DNA from: Aporhodopirellula rubra
GTDB taxonomy: Bacteria > Planctomycetota > Planctomycetia > Pirellulales > Pirellulaceae
DNA length: 64,000 nucleotides
NCBI RefSeq assembly: GCF_014192335.1
Contig: NZ_JACHXU010000008.1
Coordinates: forward strand, 248,001 to 312,000
Direction: 5' to 3'
In this document: in pieces, positions 48,702 through 57,547 of the stretch
Position numbering within the stretch: position 1 is the first letter of the stretch
Layout of the letters: every line of letters begins with the position of its first letter
Notes under the pieces: generated by a model
Told to the model about the DNA's origin: nothing
Seen by the model: only the letters and a program-made list of their open reading frames with translations
Database searches by the model: none
Translations under genes and position numbers: made by a program

Positions 48702-48930
48702 ATGTAAACAATAGTCCTGAAAAGTCCGTCACTGCGCCCCTCGTTGCCGTAGAACTATGGTGTCAATCGGATTACATACCCCCGCTTATCGTGGAAACTA
48801 GGCCGAATCCGGAAGGAAACATGAGTGGATACGCTCACAACCGGTAGAACCCGAATCGGTAGGGAGTGAGGCCGCCAAATGGGCCGTTTTGAATTTCCAG
48901 CAGCGACTACGCAAACTGCATCCGTTTCGC

Positions 48931-48936
48931 TAAACT
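48931..48936 (+). promoter_or_regulatory. Possible -10 box of the tRNA-Leu gene
   Basis: TAAACT sits 29 bases before the mature tRNA 5' end, a normal distance for a tRNA promoter. No good -35 sequence is visible 17 bases further upstream. Confidence 0.3.
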
Positions 48937-48965
48937 GCCAACGCCGTCAAAAACCGGCAACACCT

Positions 48966-49051
48966 GCCCAGGTGGTGGAATTGGCAGACACAGGGGATTT
49001 AAAATCCCCCGGCCGGATACGGCCTTGCGGGTTCGAGTCCCGCCCTGGGTA
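48966..49051 (+). tRNA. tRNA-Leu (anticodon UAA)
   Basis: The 86-base cloverleaf has acceptor stem GCCCAGG/CCTGGGT (first pair G-U), D arm with GGTGGAATTGGCAGAC, anticodon stem GGGGA/TCCCC around loop TTTAAAA (anticodon TAA at 49000-49002), a class II long variable arm (GGCC/GGCC hairpin), and T arm GCGGG-TTCGAGT-CCCGC. The long variable arm and anticodon identify it as Leu, reading UUA and UUG. The discriminator is A at 49051. CCA is not encoded and must be added after transcription. Confidence 0.96.
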
Positions 49052-49213
49052 TTGAGTGCGTGGATAGCGTGATGTCAGTGTCGAGATCTCAGTGGGGATT
49101 TCCCGGGCATGCTTTGGTTTGGGCGAGCGGGGCTTCGTCGGGAGCAAGTGGTGTTTTCAGACTGGGAATTGGACGCCGTTTAGATGACCATGTCGGGATT
49201 GAAAACGCGGGCA

Positions 49214-49244
49214 CAAAAAAAGCCGGAGACGATTGTCTCCGGCT
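49214..49244 (-). terminator. Rho-independent terminator of the EF-G gene
   Basis: A perfect 10-bp stem, AGCCGGAGAC/GTCTCCGGCT (49221-49230 and 49235-49244), with a GATT loop. On the minus strand it is followed by a run of Ts (As at 49215-49221 on the + strand), 32 bases after the EF-G stop. On the + strand the stem is followed by TTCTTGTTTT, so it may also stop transcripts from the tRNA side. Confidence 0.9.
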
Positions 49245-49275
49245 TTCTTGTTTTCAGAACAGTGTCGGTTCGTGA

Positions 49276-51363
49276 TTAACGAGCGCCGGCGAGTTCTTCT
49301 TTCTTGCGTTCGGCAATGATGTCTTCTTGGATGTTGCTTGGCGTTTGGCTGTACTTCGCGAGTTCCATCGTGAAGGTACCTTGGCCTTGCGTCATGCTTC
49401 GAAGGTCTGTTGCGTAGCCGAAGGTTTCTGCCAAAGGCACTTCGGCGATGATGACGGTCATGCCTTCGTTGGTGTCGTTGCTGTGCATGACACCGCGGCG
49501 GCGGATGACGTCACCTGTGACGGTACCTTGGAAGTCTTCAGGGACTTCGATTTCGACTTTCATGATCGGTTCGAGCAACTTCGGAGCGGCTTGCTTGAAG
49601 TACTCACGGAAGCAACCTTGAGCGGCGGTATAGAACGCCTTTTCGCTCGAGTCAACTTCGTGGTAGCTACCGTCGAGCAATTCGATGCGTGTTCCCACCA
49701 CCGGGTAATCGGCGACGGGGCCTTTGCCGAGGCTGTCCCGGAAGCCTTTTTCCACGGCAGGAATGTACTGCTTTGGAATCCGACCACCGACAATCTTTTC
49801 TTCGAACTCGAAGCTGTCTTCGCTCTCGGATTCGATCGGGGTGAGTGTGCCCTTGATATGAGCGAACTGACCCGAACCACCCGTTTGCTTCTTGTGTTTG
49901 TAATCGAATTCGACGGTCTTGGTTGGGCTTTCGCGGTAGGAAACCTTAGGGGCACCGACTTCGATTTCGACGCCATATTCGCGACGAATCCGTTCGATGT
50001 AAATTTCCAGGTGCAATTCACCCATGCCCGAGATCAAGATCTCGTTGGTTTCTTCGTCGGTGTAAACGCTGAACGTTGGGTCTTCCTTGCGGAACCGTTG
50101 CAGAGCCTTGCTCATCTTGTCGCCGTCGCCACGGTTGAGAGGCGTGACTGCGATCTTGATAACGGGTTCTGGCACGAACATCGATTCCAATGTCGCGTAA
50201 TCACGTTCGCTGCAGTAGGTGTCCCCGGAAGCGCAGTCGATCCCCATCACGGCGACGATGTCACCGGCGTAGGCCTCGTCGATTTCTTCACGTTTTTCAC
50301 TGTGCATGCGAACGATTCGGCTGAACCGTTCTTTCTTGCTCGAACGTTGGTTGACGTAAGCTTCGCCCTTCTTGATCGAGCCTTGATAGACACGCATGAA
50401 GGTCAACTGGCCGAACGGATCTTCGACGATTTTGAACGCCATGCCGACGAAAGGTTTGTCTTTGTCTGGCGTGAGTTCGATCTTTTTCGATTCATCTGAT
50501 GGGTCACGACCATAGATTTCACGATCTAGCGGGCTGGGCAGGTACGCCGTGATAGCGTCGAGCAATGGCTGGACACCCTTGTTCTTGAATGCACTTCCCA
50601 TGTAGACGGGAGTCGCACCGTTAAGAACGGCCTGACGCATTGTTTTGTAGATAAGGTCCTTGGAGACTTCTTCTTCGCTGAGCAGCAATTCCATCACTTC
50701 GTCGCTGTAGTTGGACAGCGAATCGAGCATGTTCACGCGAGCGTCCGCGGCTTCGTCTTGCAAGTCTTCCGGGATATCCGAGGTGATGACTTTCTCGCCT
50801 TGATCGCCTTCGAACGTGTAGGCTTTCATTTCGATCAGGTCAACGACGCCACGGAAGTTGTCTTCGGCGCCGATTGGGATTTGGGCCAAGAATGCATCGG
50901 CACCAAGTTTTTCGCGGAGTTGTTCGACGACTCGACGCGGGTTCGCACCGGTGCGGTCCATCTTATTGATGAAGGCGAGCCGAGGAATTTGATAGCGTTT
51001 CATTTGCCGGTCGACGGTGATCGATTGGCTTTGGACGCCACCGACGCTGCAAAGCACCAGCACGGCACCGTCAAGGACACGCAGGGACCGTTCCACTTCG
51101 ACGGTAAAGTCGACGTGGCCGGGAGTGTCGATCAGGTTAATGTGGTGACCGTCGTACTGAACGCTCGTCGCGGCACTGGTGATCGTGATACCACGTTCTT
51201 TTTCCAGCTCCATATGGTCCATTGTCGCGCCGTCACCACCACCGCGAACGTCTTCAATTTTGTGGATTCGTCCTGTGTAGAACAAAATCCGTTCGCTCAG
51301 TGTGGTTTTGCCCGAGTCAATGTGGGCACTGATACCGATGTTCCTGACTTTCTCCAACTTCAT
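49276..51363 (-). CDS. fusA: Elongation factor G, spd/mitochondrial EFG1-like type
   Basis: The product is 695 residues, normal for EF-G, the GTPase that moves tRNA and mRNA through the ribosome after peptide transfer. Start ATG 51363 has AGGTGA upstream on the minus strand. G-domain motifs: AHIDSGKTT (13-21), RGITI switch I, DTPGH and NKMD. Domain II-V sequence is complete, including the domain IV region [13 protein letters not shown] and a normal C-terminus. The P-loop region carries Ser at 17 (HIDSGKTT) where classical EF-G has Ala, and the [10 protein letters not shown] insertion after the first helix matches the EF-G group shared by spirochaetes, planctomycetes and mitochondria (spdEFG1/mtEFG1). 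By family knowledge that type performs translocation, while a second paralogue does ribosome recycling. The gene stands alone, apart from the str operon, and is divergent from the phosphorylase gene. Confidence 0.95.
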   Translation of the reverse strand: MKLEKVRNIGISAHIDSGKTTLSERILFYTGRIHKIEDVRGGGDGATMDHMELEKERGITITSAATSVQYDGHHINLIDTPGHVDFTVEVERSLRVLDGAVLVLCSVGGVQSQSITVDRQMKRYQIPRLAFINKMDRTGANPRRVVEQLREKLGADAFLAQIPIGAEDNFRGVVDLIEMKAYTFEGDQGEKVITSDIPEDLQDEAADARVNMLDSLSNYSDEVMELLLSEEEVSKDLIYKTMRQAVLNGATPVYMGSAFKNKGVQPLLDAITAYLPSPLDREIYGRDPSDESKKIELTPDKDKPFVGMAFKIVEDPFGQLTFMRVYQGSIKKGEAYVNQRSSKKERFSRIVRMHSEKREEIDEAYAGDIVAVMGIDCASGDTYCSERDYATLESMFVPEPVIKIAVTPLNRGDGDKMSKALQRFRKEDPTFSVYTDEETNEILISGMGELHLEIYIERIRREYGVEIEVGAPKVSYRESPTKTVEFDYKHKKQTGGSGQFAHIKGTLTPIESESEDSFEFEEKIVGGRIPKQYIPAVEKGFRDSLGKGPVADYPVVGTRIELLDGSYHEVDSSEKAFYTAAQGCFREYFKQAAPKLLEPIMKVEIEVPEDFQGTVTGDVIRRRGVMHSNDTNEGMTVIIAEVPLAETFGYATDLRSMTQGQGTFTMELAKYSQTPSNIQEDIIAERKKEELAGAR

Positions 51364-51833
51364 GCTACTTCACCTAAGCTGACGCACACGCTCGATCGCT
51401 GAAACCCCGGGATGCGACAAACGTGTGCATCTGGAAAAAACCGGCGGATTCGGAGACGAAAGCGTCTCGATCGTCGTGGTGTGGATGGTTAAGATTCAAT
51501 TCACCGATGGGTGCGCGCGAATCGAAAATATCGCAAAGGACCGCGTAAACGGAAAGCCCAAAACACGTAAATCGCTGATACTTCGTCAGCAATTCACGGG
51601 CCGACACCGGGTTCCCCGCCGGGAACGCGATCATTTGCCACGGTTAGATTAGGCCAGAGGCATGAATGCGACCTGATTGGTGCTGTCTTGCGGGATCGAT
51701 TTGCCCTCTGTCTGCCTTTAAGGAATGCTTCTTTCTCGCTAGGTTGGATGAGGTCGATTGCGTGACTCTTTTGTTCCTCCTGTCTGAGCCGCAGTGAGCA
51801 TTCCACCCGATTCCATCCAAAACGGCGAGAAAC
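51364..51833. other. Divergent intergenic region between EF-G and purine nucleoside phosphorylase
   Basis: This 470-base stretch should carry the promoters of both divergent genes, though I cannot name convincing -35/-10 pairs. It holds a perfect inverted repeat GTTCCC-CGCC-GGGAAC at 51611-51626. Short open frames here lack domains and ribosome-binding sites and are not called. Confidence 0.5.
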
Positions 51834-52745
51834 TTGACTGCTGAATCTCACGGGTTTGAGCTTCCTTGGGCGATCGAGCAGTTCCGGACTCGGGCCGGCG
51901 ACGAATTCATGGATTCATCGCTGCCGTTGATGGCTGTTGTTCTCGGCAGCGGTTTGGGTGGGTTCGCAGAGTCGATCGAGTCGCCCACGGCGATCCGTTA
52001 CGACAGTATTCCGGGATTGTCGGCCTCGACGGCGTCAGGCCACCGCGGAGAGTTTTTGTTGGGCTGGATCGATTCCGTTCGAGTGCTGGCCATGGCGGGA
52101 CGATTGCATGCATACGAGGGGCACTCGATCGATGAATTGACGCGGCCGATGGCGGTCATGGCTGGAATGCGTCCTTCGGCGGTGGTCGTAAGCTGTGCCG
52201 CGGGTGGATTGAATCCTCGGTTTCGGGTCGGAGATTTGGTGCTGATCGATGAACACATCGGCATGCTTCACGGACAAATGGGCGCCTTCGGGGCGGATCG
52301 GCCGTCTGTGTTGTCTCCATCGTCGAACCCCAATTTGTCGGAAACTGTATTTGCCAACGCGTTTCGATGTGGAAGGCCAACGTGCGATAATGGGTTCGCC
52401 GAAGCTGCGTCGCGGGCGGCTCGAGAAGGTGGATTTCGTTTGTCATTGGGGACATATCTCGCGGTGTCCGGCCCGAACTATGAAACCCGGGCGGAGTGCC
52501 GCATGATGAAAAGCTGGGGGGCAGACCTTGTCGGGATGAGCACGGTGCCGGAGGTCGCACTGGCGTCGCGGGCTGGATTGCGAACGCTTTCGATTGGCGT
52601 GGTGACCAACATGGCGATTCCCGACTCGCCAGCCACCGCGGCTCATGAAGACGTGCTCGCGGTATCGAATGCGGCAGGAAAAAATCTCGAAAGCGTTGTC
52701 CGTGCGATCGCCCGATCGCTCGTTCAAGAACAGGGAAATGGCTGA
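51834..52745 (+). CDS. Purine nucleoside phosphorylase (trimeric PNP/MTAP family)
   Basis: The product is 303 residues and predicted to cleave purine nucleosides with phosphate to base plus (deoxy)ribose-1-phosphate in cytoplasmic purine salvage. Family motifs in order: VVLGSGLGG (phosphate loop), GHRGEF, AGRLHAYEG, CAAGGLN (NAAGGLN in most relatives), LAVSGPNYETRAE and GADLVGMSTVPE with the MSTVPE base/sugar site, then VVTNMA. The start is TTG at 51834 with GGCGAG a few bases upstream. The next in-frame ATG (51909) would remove a helix usually present before the first motif. The stop overlaps the ATG of the next gene by one base (TGATG), so the two are translationally coupled. Confidence 0.9.
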   Translation: MTAESHGFELPWAIEQFRTRAGDEFMDSSLPLMAVVLGSGLGGFAESIESPTAIRYDSIPGLSASTASGHRGEFLLGWIDSVRVLAMAGRLHAYEGHSIDELTRPMAVMAGMRPSAVVVSCAAGGLNPRFRVGDLVLIDEHIGMLHGQMGAFGADRPSVLSPSSNPNLSETVFANAFRCGRPTCDNGFAEAASRAAREGGFRLSLGTYLAVSGPNYETRAECRMMKSWGADLVGMSTVPEVALASRAGLRTLSIGVVTNMAIPDSPATAAHEDVLAVSNAAGKNLESVVRAIARSLVQEQGNG

Positions 52746-53503
52746 TGAATGCAACTGATTTACCCGACCACACGTTTGATTTGCGAGAGTTGCATTCGGA
52801 TGAGTTACGAACGGCGGTACACGCGATTGAGGTCTCTGCAACGGAGGACAAATCCGATTCCTCTTCCTCATCTTTCGGTGAAGAATTTCCGCTTGTTGAG
52901 TTGACCGGACTCAGCGGTCAGAAAGCGGCCTGCATGCGATGGTCCAAATCGGTGCGAGTGCGAGCCGTTGGGGATCTCGGTGATTTTGCGTTCGCCTGGT
53001 TTGATGGCGTTGACGTTCATTTGGAAGGCAACGTTGGTGATGGCGCCTGCGAAGGGATGAGGCGAGGAGTCGTTCGCATAACAGGCAACGCTGGTTGTGG
53101 TTTGGGTGCCGCGATGACTGGCGGCACGCTTGCTATTTACGGTGCCGCGGGGCCGCGGGTGGGAGCCGCTATGCGTGGCGGCAGTATTTTCGTGCGAGGC
53201 GATGTCGGCGATGACACCGGCGCGGGGGCTTTAGCGGGAACGATCGTGGTCGGTGGAGATGCGGGAGCTAATCTCGGCGACGGACTCAACAATGTGACCG
53301 TCTTTTTACGTGGTAACGCGCAGTCGCTCGCTCCGGGTGTGATCGAAGCTCCGTTGCGAAAACGCGAGGAAGTCCGTTTAGGGTTGTTGTTGATGAGTGC
53401 ATCGATTCGCGGCAAAGCGGCTGACTTTCGACGCATTATTCCTGAAGCACGCTGGAAGGCGGAGGAGGCCGGAGCGGGCGAGGTTCGGCCAAACTGGCGA
53501 TAG
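52745..53503 (+). CDS. GXGXG beta-helix protein, formylmethanofuran dehydrogenase subunit C / glutamate synthase C-terminal type
   Basis: The product is 252 residues. About 95-205 form repeated short turns with Gly-rich ends (VEGNVGDGACEGMRRGVVRI, GNAGCGLGAAMTGG, GAAGPRVGAAMRGG, RGDVGDDTGAGALAGT, GDAGANLGDGLNN), the right-handed beta-helix shared by FwdC/FhcC and the C-terminus of the glutamate synthase large subunit. Many planctomycetes carry tetrahydromethanopterin-linked C1 genes in which FhcC is part of the formyltransferase/hydrolase complex, but no other fhc gene is visible here, so that role is only possible. The N-terminal 60 residues are poorly conserved and contain a Ser run. Coupling to the phosphorylase suggests co-expression. 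Confidence 0.6.
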   Translation: MNATDLPDHTFDLRELHSDELRTAVHAIEVSATEDKSDSSSSSFGEEFPLVELTGLSGQKAACMRWSKSVRVRAVGDLGDFAFAWFDGVDVHLEGNVGDGACEGMRRGVVRITGNAGCGLGAAMTGGTLAIYGAAGPRVGAAMRGGSIFVRGDVGDDTGAGALAGTIVVGGDAGANLGDGLNNVTVFLRGNAQSLAPGVIEAPLRKREEVRLGLLLMSASIRGKAADFRRIIPEARWKAEEAGAGEVRPNWR

Positions 53504-53754
53504 AGGAGCGAACTATTTTTGGTTTTTTCGCGCGTGAAACTCAAAAAAACTCAAGTTCCGATCGCTCGCTGACTCATTGGGGTTGTGATCAAGGGGACCG
53601 ATCACCGACCATCCCCGTTCGCTGCACTCCACGCAAGATTGCCTACATGAAGGATCATGTTTGGCAATGACACGCGGCATCTCACGGGCATGGGAAGGTT
53701 CATGTCTTGAGTTGTTTCCGCATGTGGGCAGCGGGACTCCTTTTCTATGCGTCC

Positions 53755-53762
53755 AAGGAGGG
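53755..53762 (+). promoter_or_regulatory. Strong ribosome-binding site that decides the start of the next gene
   Basis: AAGGAGGG ends 7 bases before GTG 53770. The earlier in-frame TTG at 53707 has no such site, so translation should begin at 53770. Confidence 0.75.
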
Positions 53763-53769
53763 ACGAAAC

Positions 53770-55284
53770 GTGCGACTTACCCCCACAATTCAACGCGCTA
53801 CCATTGCACCCGCATGGTGCGTCACACTGCTCATGATGGCGGTTGTCGGATTCGCCGGCACTGTTTCAGCCGATGCGGTTCTGCTCGAATTCAGCTCATC
53901 GAATTGCCCGCCTTGTCGAGCGATGCAGCCGATCGTCTCCGAATTGATCGCCCGCGGTGTTCCGGTTCGCCAAGTCGATGTTCACTCCGAACCACAACTC
54001 GTTCAACGTTATCAAGTCCGCAGTACGCCAACGTATGTCATCTTGCGTGAAGGACGCGAAGTCACTCGTCTCGTCGGAGCACAGTCTGCGGCTCAGTTGC
54101 GAGCGGCTTTGCAGCAGAGCCCCTCGGGAAAAATCGTTCCAACGGGAAGCCAGATTGCAGCACCGACTCGCCGCTCGCCGAGTCTGTCTGAACAACAACG
54201 CATTCAAGAACCTCAAACACGCCTGGCACCTCTGTCAGCGCATGCCGGAGGAATGAGTTCGTCGGCCAATCGCTCGGTCCGTCGCGAACGTGAAGACAAC
54301 GATTGGCGGTCGTTGGAGTCGCTCACATCCGCTACCGCGCCGAACGCAAACGTGGCAAACAATTCATTTGGGCGTTCACAAGAAGTCGTCGTGGAAGCGA
54401 TGCCCAGCATCTCACTGGCCGACGCGGTTGAACGAGCACATGCCGCCACGGTTCGATTGCGAGTCTACGACGGACGTGGATATGGTGCCGGTACTGGAAC
54501 GATCATCGACGTGCACGGCGAAGAAGCCTTGGTGCTGACGTGTGGCCACCTGTTTCGCGATGGTGACGGCAAAGACAAAATTGAAGTGGATTTGTTCGTC
54601 GGAGGTGAGCCTCATACCGTGACGGGACAACTCGTCGACTTTGACGCCGGCGACCGCGATATCGGACTCGTCGCGATCCGTCCTGGAATGCCCGTACAAC
54701 CCGTGAAGGTTGTTACCGCAAGCGACAAGATGAAAGTGGGACAAACGGCATTCAGTTTCGGATGTGATCGAGGTGATCCTCCATCCCGCCGCGACACTCG
54801 CATCACAGGTGTGAACAAGTACAACCAAAACATCGGTGGATCAAACCTAGAGATTTCCGGTGCACCGATCGATGGACGAAGCGGTGGCGGATTGTTCGAC
54901 GAACGCGGCGTTTTGATCGGCGTTTGCAACGCTGCCGATTACAAATCCGACATTGGAATTTACACCGGACCAGGGTCGATTCACTGGCAACTCGACCGCG
55001 TGCAATTGTCACGTCTTTATCAAGGCGATTCCAACCAATCGCTCGCCAGTAATGAAGTCGTGACGGGGAACCAGTTCGACGCCATGCCGCCTGCGGTTGA
55101 AGAGCCAGCGATGAACCAATTCGCGAGTACTCCCGCCTTCGGTGCAGCGGCGTTGGACACGGGAGACACAGAGATGATTGTCATTTTGCGTGACCGTGAT
55201 GGCAACGTTCGCGAACAAGTCTTGACGTTACGGCAACCGGATGCCCATTTGGTTCAGCAAATTCGCCAAGCGGCTCGTCGATAG
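53770..55284 (+). CDS. Exported thioredoxin-like / trypsin-like serine protease fusion
   Basis: The product is 504 residues from GTG 53770. A signal peptide covers about 1-34 (hydrophobic WCVTLLMMAVVGFAGTVSA). Residues 36-120 are a thioredoxin fold with active-site C46-P-P-C49, the cis-Pro region STPTYVI and the strand VVRQVDV-type context. A Pro/Ser-rich linker follows. Residues about 225-420 form a chymotrypsin-fold protease with a full apparent triad: H260 (LTCGHLF), D297 (DRDIGLV) and S371 (GRSGGGLFD). The last 80 residues are a low-complexity linker and a short conserved end. By family, the first domain handles disulfides or thiols and the second cleaves proteins, both outside the cytoplasm. 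A combined role in quality control of exported proteins is inference. Having CPPC rather than CGPC points to an unusual redox potential. Confidence 0.85.
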   Translation: MRLTPTIQRATIAPAWCVTLLMMAVVGFAGTVSADAVLLEFSSSNCPPCRAMQPIVSELIARGVPVRQVDVHSEPQLVQRYQVRSTPTYVILREGREVTRLVGAQSAAQLRAALQQSPSGKIVPTGSQIAAPTRRSPSLSEQQRIQEPQTRLAPLSAHAGGMSSSANRSVRREREDNDWRSLESLTSATAPNANVANNSFGRSQEVVVEAMPSISLADAVERAHAATVRLRVYDGRGYGAGTGTIIDVHGEEALVLTCGHLFRDGDGKDKIEVDLFVGGEPHTVTGQLVDFDAGDRDIGLVAIRPGMPVQPVKVVTASDKMKVGQTAFSFGCDRGDPPSRRDTRITGVNKYNQNIGGSNLEISGAPIDGRSGGGLFDERGVLIGVCNAADYKSDIGIYTGPGSIHWQLDRVQLSRLYQGDSNQSLASNEVVTGNQFDAMPPAVEEPAMNQFASTPAFGAAALDTGDTEMIVILRDRDGNVREQVLTLRQPDAHLVQQIRQAARR

Positions 55285-56239
55285 CCTGCTCGCGAGGACG
55301 TTCACGCAGCCTGAGACAGACGTTTCGGCGTCGTTATTGTTCGAACACCCGTGGCGTGCTTTTTGATCCAAATCCGAATGTGACCCATTCGGTGTTATCG
55401 GATTTTGTCTGTGTTGGGAGCCGCCTGGGGAGGCTGTTTAATCGCAGGCCGACCTGCTGCCAGCATCACGAGAACATCGATATGTTTTCGGCAGCCTCCA
55501 TCGTCAGGCGATGGACCACGATCTTGCGAACATGGTTAGCTTTGAAAAATAGGTCATTTGCAGAAACGATCTAGCGTTGCCAATGAGCATTTGTCTGCGT
55601 GAATTGCTCGCTTGGCGGTACGCATTGAATACCAACCCGTTTCGACTCGGCGTTGGATCAATGCGGCCGTTTTACGTCGACGTTGCGATGGTCGATGTTG
55701 CGCATGACTGGTCAGGTAAGAAGCCGTCTTTGAACAGGTTTCTGGTGGCCGCCTTGCGAGATCTTACCGCTTTGTTCGAAAGACTGGGCGTCATGTGATT
55801 CTGCGTTTTCGCATGGCTGGTAAAGACACCAACGTTGTTTCGAATTGATCTCTAAACGTTGCGTGGGGATCTCATCTGAGATAGGCGTTCACGTTCTCTG
55901 CATAGTCTGCATAGTAAGTCCGCCGATTAAAAACGCTCGCGTTGAAGCAGACCAATGTCCCCGCCTTGGCCTAGTTTTTGGTGCGACGTGTACCAAACAT
56001 TTGAAGCTCGTTGGGTTAAGAATTGTTTTGACTGCGTATTTAGCATCGGATATATAAGGACAATGCCTGATATCTCAAATCGGGTGGCGTGTCTCGACAA
56101 TCGATCTTGGTGCGAGACGTATTTTTAGAAGGGGCGGACTGAACGTCGGAACAGGCGATCAGTCTTATTTATCTTTCGGAATAGAGCGGAACGGGCGGCT
56201 TTTCTTTACTCTCTATCATCAACCGAAACGAACGGTCTC
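55285..56239 (+). other. Gene-poor intergenic region
   Basis: I see no gene that I can support in these 955 bases. Three short open frames (55356-55574, 55577-55798, 55845-56057) lack a ribosome-binding site, a domain or codon use like the neighbours. Small structures present are CCGAAT/ATTCGG at 55374-55392 and a perfect 9-bp tandem repeat TCTGCATAG at 55897-55914. Local AT content rises towards 56050-56200, as expected of a promoter region for the next gene. Confidence 0.5.
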
Positions 56240-57547
56240 GTGAGATATCGTTGTTGTCATTTTTTAATGCGTTACGTCGCAAGGGTTCTGCTCTTGGCGA
56301 TGGGGATCGGACTTTGTCCGTTCGCATTGACTGACGAATTGCAGTGGTCGACTCCGCTGGGTGAGTTGCCGGGGGAGAATCGTGATCAAGCGTTGGTGGT
56401 CGTTTTGATCACTAATGACGTCTCGACCGAATGGGAATCGGGGCGTGTATCGCGACGAGCTTCGTTTGCAGAGAAATGTTGGTGCGGAAAGTCCTTTTTG
56501 AGGGCCGTCTCGGACGTTCCATCTGGATTCTTTCACCCGTCGGCGCCGGTCTACTGGCAGCATTGGCCGCTCGGTTTGCCACATCTATTGACCGGCGGTG
56601 AGAAGGTGACCGGGCCGGGACGTTGCGCCGTCGTTGTTACGGATGGCTTCTACCGCATTCTGGAATTTTTCGTTGGTGTTCCCGATCGAGGCGAGTTGAC
56701 GGTATTGATCGGTGATGCTGAAGACACGCGGAGATGGATGCGTCAGCATACGAAGCAACCATCCGAGTTCACAAAACAAATCGCGGACAGGAATCGCCAG
56801 CGGATCAATAGACTTTGGAAGTTAGAACTTGATCAACAACTGGTCGCGATGGGAGAATCATCGCAGCAGAAAGTTGCCGGGCCGATTGAGGAGGCTGAGC
56901 GGTTCACGGAAGAAGCAAAGGTGAGGCTCCGTCCGCTTGCCATGCAGTTACAAAAGGTTTACCTCAAAGACGTTCAGTTGCGTTTTGGTCTCACAGAGCT
57001 CAGCGACTTTGAGCGACTCGTGATTCTTGAGCAACATTCCGCGACACGGTTGGCTTGGACGTCGGTTATGGCGCCATTTATCGCTGGCGCGGATTTGCGG
57101 AGCGTCTATGAGGATTTGGTCGAAATTGTTTGGGACCGCAAGATGATGTCGCTGCGGCGGCACGAGGATGATTCGGCGAGCGATGATGCTCTCGACAATT
57201 GGATTTCGCGTCACGGTGATCAAGATCCCTTTGCGTTCGAAATCCAACTGCCGCGGTTGTCACGGAGCGGTCAACGACAACGCGTTCCGGTTTCTGAGGT
57301 TGCCGAACGTCGCGGGTTAGGGTGGAAGGATCTGGATTCGGAAATCAAGGAGGTGCCGATCCGCCAAGTCACCACTCGTGAATTAGCTACGTGGTTAACT
57401 CGCCATGAGCGACGACCGATCGATGTCAGTCGTCCTAGTCATGCGCGTTTTTTGTTTTTTCGATCTGCGACTGATCGCCCCTACCCGATTCGTGATGGTG
57501 AGCCACCCGCTCGCTCTATCACGATGATACGACAGGTGAAACGATGA
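56240..57547 (+). CDS. Exported protein of unknown function, coupled to a di-haem cytochrome gene
   Basis: The product is 435 residues if started at GTG 56240. ATG 56267 is an alternative that gives a tidier signal peptide (MRYVARVLLLAMGIGLCPFA). I do not recognise the family. Residues 45-175 could be a small alpha/beta domain: QALVVVLITND strand, a CWC motif (KCWCGKSFL), CAVVVTDGFYRILEFFVG, and TVLIGDAEDTRRWM. The middle (about 190-260) is strongly helical and charged. The end has no motif. The CWC pair suggests a thiol or metal site, which is a guess. The stop overlaps the next start (ATGA), so both proteins are probably made together and act in the periplasm. Confidence 0.7.
   Translation: MRYRCCHFLMRYVARVLLLAMGIGLCPFALTDELQWSTPLGELPGENRDQALVVVLITNDVSTEWESGRVSRRASFAEKCWCGKSFLRAVSDVPSGFFHPSAPVYWQHWPLGLPHLLTGGEKVTGPGRCAVVVTDGFYRILEFFVGVPDRGELTVLIGDAEDTRRWMRQHTKQPSEFTKQIADRNRQRINRLWKLELDQQLVAMGESSQQKVAGPIEEAERFTEEAKVRLRPLAMQLQKVYLKDVQLRFGLTELSDFERLVILEQHSATRLAWTSVMAPFIAGADLRSVYEDLVEIVWDRKMMSLRRHEDDSASDDALDNWISRHGDQDPFAFEIQLPRLSRSGQRQRVPVSEVAERRGLGWKDLDSEIKEVPIRQVTTRELATWLTRHERRPIDVSRPSHARFLFFRSATDRPYPIRDGEPPARSITMIRQVKR

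Noticed and set aside
49327-50499. 390-codon open frame antisense to EF-G
   Set aside because: EF-G is unambiguous on the other strand. The antisense product is Phe/Asp/Val-rich with no family features.
55356-56057. Three short open frames in the gene-poor kilobase
   Set aside because: Short, no ribosome-binding site or recognisable domain. One could be a remnant, but nothing supports it.
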